64,000 nt of DNA from Elysia chlorotica. Its lineage: Eukaryota > Mollusca > Gastropoda > Plakobranchidae. Location: positions 1 through 64,000 of the forward strand of contig RQTK01000945.1 in the NCBI GenBank assembly GCA_003991915.1, read 5' to 3'. A program made the position numbers and the translations under genes. The notes beneath the pieces were generated by a model, which made no database searches, had not been told where the DNA came from, and saw nothing but the letters and a program-made list of their open reading frames with translations. This document shows, in pieces, positions 25,001-42,213 of this stretch. Each line of letters opens with the position of its first letter. Within the stretch, counting starts at the first letter, position 1.

Positions 25001-27555
25001 CACCATGCTGTAGTGAATGCTGTAATTTTGCTGTTGTTTAGGCTTGCATATATCACTCAATAAACTAAACTATAATAATGTACAAGTAAAAGGAAACAAT
25101 CTTAAAACAAAGTAAAGTTAAGCTCTTCAAGTCTCTCATGAAGTCCTTATTGCTTTACAACTGCTGGACATGGGTTCTTAACATCACAGAAGAAGACAAG
25201 ATCAATGCATTCCACTGGAAGTAACCACAAACATCAGATATCCTACTGAAATGACAAACAAATTACGCTATAAAATATGCCAAGAAATATCACGGGCATT
25301 GCAAATTGTATTCATAAATTTGGTAGAGACAAAAACATCCTCGCAAAGTCCATAAGGCCACGAGAGCCTACTTTAAAATCCAGTGCGGCACCGGAAAGAG
25401 AGGGCGACCAAAAATAACTGCGCCAAAAAGTGCTCATCAGAGACGTAGGCTGATAGACCACTCAGTTAGACTGAACGCAACTTAGAAAGACTTAGAAAAT
25501 ATCACTGAACTTGTCCAGAACAGGGAATGGTGGTGATGACTCATATTATAGATGGAGAAAGCTCCCGAGGTGTCCGAAACAAAGTTCTTAAGCCAGGAAA
25601 TCATTTCAGATCCATAGACCTAGATGGATTAACGAGTTTTGATTTAGATCTAGACATCTTAGAGTTGTAAACTTTTCTCCAACCCTTACACAGGGTATTT
25701 ATTAATAAATTTGAATCGTTACGTTTCCACAAAGGATTTCTAGTATTTATTATTCTGTTAATGTTAAAAAGATAGTATGTCCGATTCATTGTGAATTATA
25801 TTCAACACATTGGTCTGTAACATAGACCGACTTTATCAATTCAAAGCCAATCACCTCAAGAGGAATGAGAAGATCTCCAGGCGCCAGACCAGATCCATCA
25901 TGAGGTTTCTTATTCCTGGAGTCCACTCTGTCCACTTGAAACTGCACACCCTCTCCATCTGAATATTCAACAAATAACAGAAATAAAATTTGATGGCCCA
26001 AAAAAAAAAAGCTATATCAAAAGCATCTTGAACTCTCAGAAATCTTGTACATACACACAAAATTAAAAAAAAAATATCATCCTTCAAAACAGAATAAGAA
26101 AGAACAAAACTCATCTATTATGTTTTTAAATGAATGTCTCTTATTATCTGTTGTTAAAAAGGAGTTGAATTAAAAAAAAATCTTAACTAATCTATATTTT
26201 AAGTTGTAAGTTTATGTTAACATTATATTTATTTGTGTTTGTTAATACAAGCCAATTAGACTAACTGATAAACCAAAAAAAAAAACAAACAAAAAAAACT
26301 ACTTTTGAAAAGAAAAACAAAAAAGGATTCTATTTTTGACATGCTTACCCCTCTCTCTAAAAAAAAAGAAAATAAATCAAACCAAAAGAATATATATATA
26401 CAATTTCTTTGATGATTGTCACTTTTCTTACCTTCCTCAATTACCAATGAACCGATCAGCATGTGATGAATTTGGGAATAATTCTCACATTGGTGCTGTA
26501 TAAGCCTCAAAATCTTTTCTGGTATGCAAACCTTGGGTTTTCTATAAAAATAAGAGTACACAAGATAGTGCTATATATAAAATTCTATGACAAGACAAAC
26601 TTGTGTCTGTTTTGGCTCTCTTAGACCCAAAACCCAAGTACTTTTCTTATAAATTGAATGAATATGTGACAGTGGATTTTTTATAAAGGTATTTAAATCT
26701 TAAAACAAAAAACAACCAATTTGTTTCATCAACAACATTGATGTTAAATTAGCATATTACAGTTTGCTGTATAAGGAAATTGCTTTTGCAGTATATAATG
26801 GCTTTAATTTTGCCCTTGAATCTCATCAGTGGTCTTGTACAAAGTGACATTTGAAATACCTGTAGTAGCCCATATGAAGAAAAACTGAGTTGCCTGTGGC
26901 GCTTTTATCCCACAAGCTGCATACTGTTTTGGGAAAAGCAATCGCTTTCTTCATATCTGGTGGTCTGAAAGAGAAAAAAATATTGATATAGTCTCCATCT
27001 GTTCAATAATTGATATGTTTTTATACTTCAGTGACCTCCTGAGTTTCTGACTTTCTCCCTCAATCAATAAAGCTTAAATTATTTTTTTTTTCTAAATTAC
27101 ATTTAAAAATTGTTTCTTGACTTGTACCTCCAGGGGCATGTTTTTATAATTTGATAGCCTTTTCATCATCTTACTCTTAACACTTTTAGCACCTGAGTCC
27201 GAGAGAGCTGACACTTATTTTCCTGACTTCTATTATAAATATTTATAAATTTAGGTTGGCTTCATTAAGACCAAATTTCTGTAGAATTGACCGTTTTTCC
27301 ATCTATTTTTGTCAGGGTCCATCATTTACTTCAGCATTGCTGTCCAGGACAGGCCTTTCACCAATTTTAATTTCGAATTTTTCCCATATTTACTCCATCA
27401 TTACCCTTATACCTACATAAGCCGTAAGCAAATTATATGTAATATAGATCTACGTTTTGTAAATTAATACAATTTATAATTCAAACAATGTTCAGTTCAA
27501 GGCCAATAAGTTACCTGTCAGTTGGCAGAGTGCTGAGAGTGAGATTGCTTATCAT
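11575..27555 (-). CDS. STIL: SCL-interrupting locus protein homologue (STIL/Ana2/SAS-5 centriole assembly factor)
   Basis: STIL binds PLK4, CPAP/SAS-4 and SAS-6 and starts procentriole assembly. I resolve 19 coding exons, all GT-AG and in phase: 27515-27555, 26860-26964, 26432-26541, 25855-25958, 23477-23539, 22725-22972, 22441-22524, 21995-22081, 20976-21123, 20250-20359, 19753-19837, 18580-18689, 18079-18163, 15711-17385, 14312-14615, 13802-13865, 13304-13369, 12784-12887, 11575-12475; total 1497 aa (human about 1287). Visible parts: the N-terminal globular region (residues ~10-330, e.g. [19 protein letters not shown]); two in-frame repeats of 65 aa (331-395, 396-460), each ending in the CPAP-binding PRxxPxP motif as PRCVPTP; a Ser/Gln-rich linker; the PLK4-binding coiled coil (~880-905, [20 protein letters not shown]); a STAN-type region ending [14 protein letters not shown] (~1313-1326); and the conserved C-terminus [13 protein letters not shown]. 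The start is the ATG of a 41-base first coding exon; the first non-coding exon is not resolved. The junction at 22972 could shift by two bases to 22970. Confidence 0.95.
14125..14275 (+). mobile_element. 3' end of a non-LTR retrotransposon (5'-truncated)
   Basis: This piece in a STIL intron matches the 3' end of the LINE at 45814-47095. Both contain GAAAACACATTATA, a GA(C/T)CAACT(G/A)GAAA block, TTCATC, TCAAGTGGCTGC and a final GAAAAGTA. Only the last ~150 bases are present, the usual result of incomplete reverse transcription. It is antisense to STIL. Confidence 0.6.
15185..15525. repeat. Dispersed repeat of about 340 bp, copy 1
   Basis: Similar to 29145-29490. Both carry ATGTAGTGTA..GTACAGTAAAA, a G-rich block followed by GGAGTGG and CCGACGA, a GTGTGTTTG tract, GAGGGAAAGTT-like sequence and a CTATTGAAAA/CTATCGAAAA end. 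Divergence is high, so the family is old. It lies in a STIL intron; no coding content. Confidence 0.5.
17515..17534. repeat. Poly-C tract in a STIL intron
   Basis: A run of about 20 C follows an A-run. A similar C-run followed by (CA)n lies at 19044-19076 in the spacer between the duplicated units. Both are simple sequence in introns. Confidence 0.8.
17569..20425. repeat. Intragenic tandem duplication of two STIL exons with their introns
   Basis: Unit 1 (about 17569-18754) and unit 2 (about 19331-20425) both begin CTTGAAATGGTTGG and end ATAATCTGATCCACTGACAA. Each holds one 110 bp and one 85 bp STIL exon (18580-18689 with 18079-18163; 20250-20359 with 19753-19837). The exon pairs differ at 2 of 195 positions, both silent, while the shared intron between them differs at roughly 4-5% by eye. 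About 575 bp of unrelated DNA separates the units. Unit 1 also has about 150 bp near 17750-17900 that unit 2 lacks. Confidence 0.92.
24412..24804 (+). mobile_element. Helitron fragment (N-terminal part of the Rep/helicase protein)
   Basis: A 130-codon open frame contains a zinc-binding CQHCQATKF motif, then [17 protein letters not shown] and [12 protein letters not shown]. Cys-x2-Cys, (C)CSNGK(V/I).L..LP..P and F..NIR.YN is the pattern at the start of Helitron helicase-like proteins in many invertebrates. The Rep HUH and helicase domains do not follow, so it is a fragment. It lies antisense in the large intron between the STIL exons at 25855-25958 and 23477-23539. Family level is based on remembered motif order only. 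Confidence 0.65.
24840..25815 (+). mobile_element. LTR-like fossil repeat, interrupted by a LINE piece
   Basis: Similar in parts to 42500-42973. Both have a TATA-type box (CTATATAAGAGC / GTATAAAAGAGC), a TTTTGCTGTTGTT block, an AATAAA-like signal and the shared end GTGAATTATATTCA. That layout is what a solitary LTR would show, but no internal region is recognisable. The copy is old and degraded and is split by the LINE remnant at 25135-25545. It overlaps the STIL exon 4 region only on its downstream side. Confidence 0.3.
25135..25545 (+). mobile_element. Degenerate non-LTR retrotransposon 3' coding fragment
   Basis: Translation in shifting frames gives the tail common to many LINE reverse transcriptases: [10 protein letters not shown] near 25148 (family pattern LLYGCETW.L), a KINAFHWK-like block and KRGRPKIT near 25397-25420, followed by an LVQNREWW-like end. 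Several frame changes and stops show it is dead. It lies in the same STIL intron as the Helitron piece. Confidence 0.6.
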
Positions 27556-28004
27556 ACTTGTACTGGTACCGGTAACAGAAAACTTCTTTCTTGCTCACCT
27601 CAGAACTAAACTAGATTTGATTAAAAAAAAAGAATGTTAACACAATACACATCTAATCTCTAGACTAGGGGATAACCTGTAAGTACATGGGGAAATGACT
27701 TACTGCATAATTATTTCTTACCAGCTTCTCTTATCACACATCCACAAACAGGCTGGGAATATTTTTAACTATTCACAGCCTGACTGTCCAGTGTCCCTCA
27801 TTAGACATTTAATTCTTAAACTTCAGGAAAATGATGTCTTTAAAAGAAGGAATACAATAGTCCTGGATTAATGTTTCCAACTATTCATAATGATGCTGTC
27901 CCTAAAAATATATTAGTTAATTAAATTACAGACTGGAAATAAAATTAAGTGACATCCGCTGATCCTGGCTGTCTCTCAGGGCTAAAAAAAAACAGGCTGG
28001 GAAT

Positions 28005-29130
28005 TAGGCCTAAATCTAGATGATAGATCTAGATCTAGATCTATACCGCTGGGAATAATCGCAAGTCTTTTAAAAACCTTAAAATATTACACCTAGATCT
28101 ATCAATGATAATGCCACTGCGAGGAAGTAAAACTTTAAGTTAGATCTAGATCTAGATAAAGTGTAGATTTCTTAGTTTCATTTCAATATAAATTTTGAAC
28201 ATGGTTGATAAGGACGCCGTTTATTCACAACACACTTTGACAACACATATGGGTGTTTTAAAGATTTAGATCTAACCGAATATGGATTAAATACCTGTTA
28301 TCTTTTAATCGCTAAATAAGAAAATGAATAAAAAATTCATAGTCCTTAAAGTTTCCTTACAAACTTCATCACGAGTTTACCTTGTTTTGAGGATTCACAA
28401 CTCAAGCATAGGCATGTAAGCCTAGATCAACTAACCTGAAGAGATTGGCTGATCTGGCTATATAAAAAGTTGGAGTGGTTATCACTGTGATCGTCAAAAC
28501 AAGCGCCGACGACAAAACATTTGAAGCGCTGCGCAAGAACGGAAAAGCCTCGATTTCGTTTCATTGCACACAGCTTCCTGTGTGGTGTTGTCAACTAAAA
28601 ATACAAACGTTGTTAGCGTAGTTGTCAAATTTCGTCAATGCTTTTCATACTTCGTACACGTTATCAAAGGTGACCACCAGACTGTTATATTGTTGTTATC
28701 TTCTTTATTCTCAATCTTTGGGCTATCATGAAACGTGTGACTGACTCGTCTTATATTCTAATCTAGATATTGTCTAGAGGAGACTCCAATGATGCAACCT
28801 GGTTTGAGTATAGATAGATCTAGATTTAGGCCCCTAGCCTAGGCTACATCTAGAATCTAGATTTATAGATCTAATCTAGATATCTAGATATCTAGATTTA
28901 GATTATATATAGACCTAGATTCTAGATCTTCTAGATTAGATTACAATAGAACTCGAATACATGTTGGACATTGAACTAACATAAAATTCCCCTATTTTCT
29001 TCTTCGTCTTTATTAAGCTACCCTCCAGATCTAATGGTATTCAATACGCAAACATCTGTCGACTTGTCCCTAACCTAAGGAATTAGATCTAAATCTAGAT
29101 TTAGACTAGATTTAGTTAAAATCTAGATCT
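28005..29130. repeat. Dense AGATCT/TCTAGA palindrome lattice
   Basis: Overlapping AGATCTAGATCT-type strings are packed at 28010-28045, 28138-28160, 28755-28960 and 29085-29135. Each 6-mer is its own reverse complement, so long stretches are near-palindromic. No coding content. Confidence 0.7.
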
Positions 29131-29144
29131 ATATTTAACACTTC

Positions 29145-29490
29145 TCCTGCAAACCAAGACTAACGTTATGTAGTGTAGTGTACAGTAAAAGAATTAAAAA
29201 AGACAAGCTTCAATGTTATAAAAAAAGGGGGGGGGGGGGTGGAAAGGAGTGGTTTGACCGACGATCGCTGAGTATGATCTCTAGAGGAGAAAAGGCTGCC
29301 AGTAATGTGGGATGTGTGTGTTTGTAATAGTCACGTGTAGCAAAAAAGAGGGAAAGTTAAACTAAAAGCTGAGTGTGTCATTTGGTTCTTGAAACACCAT
29401 CTACGTACAATGATGTTATGTGGGTCTATGGAGGTACTACAGAGCCATGTATGGCTTCAAGGAACCTTGCATCCAAAGACTATCGAAAAT
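29145..29490. repeat. Dispersed repeat of about 340 bp, copy 2
   Basis: Diverged relative of 15185-15525, with the same block order. A poly-G run (about 29227-29240) replaces the G-rich block of copy 1. Confidence 0.5.
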
Positions 29491-29909
29491 AAGCACGATC
29501 TAGACTTATACTGGTACTTTATAGGGTAGACCCCAGCAAGCATTTGTTACGATGTCACCTCTCTTTTCTTATATAAGTTACAAATGCCAAAATTTTGTTC
29601 CACCAGTTTCACATTTTTAAACGTGTCAAATTTTCTAAGCTACTAAAATTCCACACATTTTAAAAGCGACAAAAACCAAAACGTATCTACACCACTTTTT
29701 ATTCTTAAAAAAAAAAATATGAAATTGTAAATAGTAAAATACTAATACATAAATTATAAACTTTTTTTTTTCACAGTTTGATTAGCGGAAAACTACAGGT
29801 ATCATCATACTTGAAGACAACTCTCTCATTTCTTCAACACAAAACAATCATACCCGTATCAGGCAACATTGGAAGCTGTGTGACAAAGAAGGTTTCAGTT
29901 TTATCAACC

Positions 29910-36774
<6,865 letters not shown>

Positions 36775-39700
36775 CAGATTTTTAAGATACGATCCAGACT
36801 TACATAGCCTAGCACTGTGGTTCCTGTGTATCATTCTACTCATGAGCATCGCTGACTTGCATAGATGTGGCAATACCGTATAACTTGCTTTCACTATAGA
36901 CATAGAAGTGGAATAAGTCATAGTTAATCTTACTTTGAGATCTTTTAGAGCTATAAAGTAATTATGATGGTAAAATTATGTGTGCATTACATTATGGTGT
37001 TTGTGTTATATGAAGTGAAATACAATAATAGTTATTTTTCTCCTGTATGAGATTAATATTTTGCAGCAAATTTTATATAAATGTACTATGTATCACCTGA
37101 AGTGACAATTTCTGGAGTCTGTATGCAAATGCATCCTCTTGCCATGTCACACATCGCTAGTGACTCCTGTGCTGCTCATCTAACACTTGTACTAGGCATG
37201 CATGAACTAACGCCTTACACTTTCTTAACATATCTCTTTGATTTGAGTGAAGCATCAGTTCCTAGCTAGCTGAGAGTGAAAGGAATGCCAGTGAGAATAG
37301 TATACAGCTAACTGTGATATCTTTATGTGTTCTCTGCTCTCCATTGTTCTACTTCTAGATCATTGTCACTTGCACTATAAGTATAACATTTTTTTTTTAT
37401 CTGAGTTGTTAGTCATATTAAGTTGCTACTCAAGCCTCAAATATATGTCAACTTTTTTAGAATCGTTTGCTTTCTAATTGATAATTTTAACTTAACTTTC
37501 CTGGAAATTGAATGCATGTGAAATGTCACAACTTTGATGAAATTTTGAGCATTCCTTTGTTGATCTTTTGGTTCAATTTTTGTTGCAATTTTTGCTTTTT
37601 CCAATCCTTCCTTTGTGTTCTTTTAATTCCAGACTTATGCTCCTTTTCCTTTATTTTTTAAATTCATTCATTTATAATGTTGCATGGCAATAATGGTTAA
37701 TGAGTTTCATGGAAATTTTGAAAGAGTGATTTTAATTAAAGGAAAAGAACGGGATATAATGTAAACAGTAGTCTACGTTCATTTTTTGACAGGAGGAAAA
37801 AAAAAGCAACTGCAATTTTATGCTTCCTGGCAGACTAACATTAGTGCAAGGTAATGCAATTGTAGTGGAAAACATATTTAACACATTAATGATGACGTCT
37901 GATGTGTCTCTGAAACTATACTCTTGGCTTTGTCTTCGTCTTCATTTACATTTCATCTCACCAATCCTTCAACATTAAATGACCACATGCATAAGGTGAT
38001 ATACCCGTGACGTTTTTTTTTTTTTATATAAGCACTGTTCATGACGCAAGAGGCAAATTATAATAAGACCAACAGCTGTTTTCTATTCAAACTTAAATTT
38101 CTTTCAGAAATGACACATGATTTACATTGAAACCATGCTCATACTTTTATGGATGTGCTGTTTGATTTTTTCATTACCGCTTAGTCTGAGATTCTTTCCA
38201 AAAGTAAAGATACCACTGTTTTACACCAAGAACAGACCGCTTTGTAAGTCGGCTGTGATACAGATAGGGACAAGAATTAAGCTCTATTTGGCATGATGCT
38301 AAAAATGCTATTATTAGTATTGCATAGAATATTTAGAGAAAATTGTATTATTTTAATTGATTGTCAATAACAAATTTTGTTTCACAACTTGTCATTCCTT
38401 TGGTTTTTTGTTGTTGTTGCTTTTTTTTTAACATTATTGGAATTTTATGTTTACAGGGCCATATCCATGTATTTACACCAGTGTTGGGAATGTAAAGTAT
38501 GTGAGCACTTTTTGGGAATGCAGAGGTTCTCAGTTTCTTTGCTTGAGATCTTGTTTCTGTACTTATATTCTGCTGTGCCTTCAATTCCATAGTTCATGTA
38601 AAATGTTTTCCCATGTTTTCTCATCATTGAGTCTTTACCCTGGACTAAAACTAGATTATGTAAGGTGCTTCTTTATCACTTAATTGTCACACAAGGAGGA
38701 CAAACATCTTTGGTTATTATCTAAGCATTTTTATTTAAAAATACATTTGATTGAATCCTATTCGGATATCTTTTCTTGTTGGAAAGTTATTTTTATGTAA
38801 GAAGTAGAAATAAAAGGGGGAAGACTTGTATGTATTAATGAATCATTAAAAAGCCTTGTGTTCAAACAACATAAAATCTGAGGTTTCTGCCTTACAGTTT
38901 GACTAATTATTGAAAAGAGTATCTGTGACATGGTGTTTAATAGCATTGGTTCTGCAGGTTTAAGCCTTCTGTAGCGTCATCATGTCAACTGCTGAACATA
39001 AATGGTGTACTTCTTCCTCCAATTACCTCATTTACATGTAATATTACTGTCATTGTGGTAATGTTCAACAGTTTGTTATTATGGGTGTAAGTTTGCTGGG
39101 GTTGAGTACAAATTTATTTAAGTGTAAAAGGTTTTTTTTTTTTTCAAACTTAATCCAAGGTACATATTTTGGTGCTGTATTTAAACAAATTGTTTAGTGG
39201 CTATATGAATGTACTTTATGTGATTGTGAAATACCTCTATAATATTTGTAATAATTTGACGATTCATATTCTGTGAGTCTGCTCATTTCTGCTTCTTAAA
39301 TCTTTGAATTTGAAAAGGAAGTAGATCTTTTTGATTTTGTTCAGTCTTTTGCATAAATGTAGGAAAATTTAGGTTGTAGAATCGCCAACAAATGATTTAA
39401 ATTTTTTCATAATTGAATGTTCTCAGTTCTATTGTTTGACTGCGTTATGTGTTTCATGTCTTATGGTTCTAAATCAGTGTAGACTCATGAAAGGGATGTC
39501 TAGAGTTACTGCTGTTTTGTGTATTTATTCTTTGCTTTTACCTGAAGCCACTAGTGGTGATAAAAGTAGGATCAATTCTAGCAGGACATGGTTGCAACTT
39601 GCAAGGAAAAATAGATTTAATTAATAATGGTAAGACCAACCATCTTAATGTTTCGGCTAGAAATGAATAATTGAAAGTTTTGTATTTCATTCTGTAAGGG

Positions 39701-40020
39701 TAACCCCCTGAAAACTGTCTTGGTTATTTTGCGGTGTTTGTAACCATATGGCATAATGTTGTTAAACTAGGAAACATAATAATGTTAAAAGGTTTTGACA
39801 TTCTTTTACAGTGAAATTTTCTTTTGATGATTGGCATGAAGGCTTTAATTAATTTTTATTGAGGTTCTTGTGTACCGAATTGGCCAAATCTGAGGGTTGT
39901 TTTGAAATGTCCATTTGTGACGGTATAAGTATAATACTGCTTTTTAAAAACAAATTCACATTTTAAAGATTATATCAATATGGTTATATTGATGTAAAAT
40001 AAATATATATGGGTGAAACA
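36775..40020 (+). other. CMPK1: Probable long 3' UTR of CMPK1
   Basis: The 3.2 kb after the stop codon has no recognisable gene and few repeats. It ends near an AATAAA at 39998-40003 followed by a T/G-rich stretch. An earlier AATAAA at 38809-38814 could give a shorter form. A long 3' UTR is also known for vertebrate CMPK1. The extent is inferred. Confidence 0.45.
39998..40003 (+). promoter_or_regulatory. Candidate poly(A) signal of CMPK1
   Basis: AATAAA followed within 40 bases by GTTCTCCTTGTTTTTTTC, a T/G-rich downstream element. Confidence 0.45.
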
Positions 40021-41444
40021 AAAACGTTCTCCTTGTTTTTTTCTTTCTCTATTTCTACTTCTTGTAGTGGTTTGTTGTTTTGTACATAGAATATATGTAT
40101 TACGATTCAATTTATATGTTTTGTCTTAGTCCTACGGCATTATAGATTACAACATATAATAACAAGGAGATAAATGTATAATAGCAATAATTTATATTAA
40201 AAAAAAAGCAACCGCCTTCAAAAAAGGAACTTTCAACCTTTTTCACATCTTCCATTTTTGTTATCTTTTAGACACTCGTGAAAAAAAACAACGTGTCATG
40301 TCTAATCCCGCAACTCCCGCATAGGGAGGCCAATACCCTACCCCATCCACAGGCTTCCATTAATCATGTAAATGTTATTTATAGCAGAAAATAATCCTTG
40401 CATGGCATTGTATATTTTCGCTGAAAATGGACAAGAAAAAAATAAGGACATGCCAAAAATCTACCCAATCCACCTAAGAACGATTGGCAAATATAAAACA
40501 CACACACACACACAACGAACCTAAAAAGAACGAAAAAAAAAAAAAGAACAACGAGCGAGCAAAGAGCATAAATAAATAAAAAAAAGATCGACTAGAGTGT
40601 AATAATTATTATTAATACACTGACCTTGCAGCAAACTCGGATATAAGCTGTATTTAGCATGCAAATCTAATTTGTAATGTGTTGTGATCGCTGTTTATTA
40701 GTGGAAGAACAACCGAATAGTCGCGACAACGCGTGTAGAGACGATAAATCACATAATTATGCTCTTAATAAAACAAATGACCATACCTTTTATTTTATTA
40801 TTCCCGTAATTATTTTTTCTCCTCAGGCTCAATAGAAGTGCTTGGGATCGATCTTAACATCAATGTAGGTTGCGGTTTTAACCAGAACGCAATTATTTAA
40901 ATGAGTATGAAAAAATATAACAATGTCATACCCGGTGGATGATCTTATTTCATGGCAAAAATAGTACCTGTCTTGATAGACCCGTGTCTTCGGATTATAT
41001 ATACCACATTGAATAAATACCAATAGAGATAATGTGTATGCGCTACCCAGATCTATGGAAAGTCATGAAGTGAACGCACGCAATATCACAAACGATTCAG
41101 TGACAGCAGCATTCACGAAAGACGCGCATCACTTTCAATCAAAGGAAATTGTTTGATCAAAATAGATATATTTTGCCTCATTCTTCGCCACCAACAACGT
41201 TCAGTAATAGTGATACAGGCAGAGACTAAGAATCATATGATAGTCCTGTGAACTTATTGTAATACTTTTTTAACATACCTTAAGGAGATAGAGACAATAC
41301 AACAGTTTAGTTCGTAGATCCAAGTCAGTATAATACAATATTAATTATCCTTATGGTGATAGAGACCAAGCAATTGTTGAATTTGTGTATTTCCCGACTG
41401 TTGTTCCATATTCCACATTTATTGGAAGAACCAAGCTCGGGACA
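40021..41444. other. Intergenic DNA and putative promoter of the first MaoC-like gene
   Basis: AT-rich sequence with a short (CA)n run at about 40499-40514 and no gene. The ~200 bases before 41445 presumably hold the 5' UTR of the next gene; no promoter element is convincing. Confidence 0.5.
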
Positions 41445-42172
41445 ATGTGGTTCCTGCTCCACATCCTTCTCTACGTGGCTTTCATCATTGCTGCGCTGGC
41501 TGTCCTACTAGAGTTGATCTACGTCAACATCAGAGTGAACACCAAAACCAGGAGAAACCAGACGATGTCAGAGCTCGAGATACCACCGATAGCAATGTAA
41601 ATAAAGATCTCACTCCACAGATTGAACCATCTTTAAATCATTTGCGATTGTTGGGTTTTCCAGACGAACTTGAAACGCAAAGTTAGAGCTGTCAACCTCA
41701 TAGCCTTGCTGTTGACGATGGGCGTTGAGAAATCAAATCAACTCTCCGTCCGTATTCATTGGTCACGTGTCTTTCTATCTCAACGACTTCATTAGATCTG
41801 GATGGTTAATTAAGAAAATGTAATCATGACTGGATCGAAGTTAATTTGTGATACACATAATTATTATCAAGTCCATCGCAATATGTGGTCTTAAGATTTC
41901 AAAACTGGGTTTAAGTCGAAGATAGAGACGTTCTTGTTTACCACGTTCGAGAAACTTGCATATTTTAAGTGTATTGAATAGTTCCCGCGCAAAAAACAAA
42001 CAAACAAACAAAAATAGCAATAACAACAACAAAACGAAACAAAACAAAAACGAAAAAGAAGATAGAGCACAAACAAAGGATGCGAGTAAAAACAACAACA
42101 AACATCAGTCTGAAATAATAGCACTCTATGAAATAATTCTTTGTACAATTCGACTGTGCGCAAATGAAGAAA

Positions 42173-42213
<41 letters not shown>

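Larger units (their letters stand above)
27556..29909. promoter_or_regulatory. Divergent STIL-CMPK1 promoter region
   Basis: About 2.35 kb separates the two start codons of these head-to-head genes, including any non-coding first exons. A GC/CpG-richer pocket at about 28450-28700 stands out from AT-rich surroundings and includes a plus-strand TATATAAAAAG near 28459. Acceptors before the first coding exon of both genes (CMPK1: TTCACAG ending at 29776) show that each has an upstream exon, so transcription starts probably lie in this pocket. The exact start sites cannot be read from sequence. Confidence 0.55.

Noticed and set aside
41385-41444. Upstream ATG for paralogue A
   Set aside because: Paralogue B starts MW at the equivalent place, and the 20 extra residues are not matched there.
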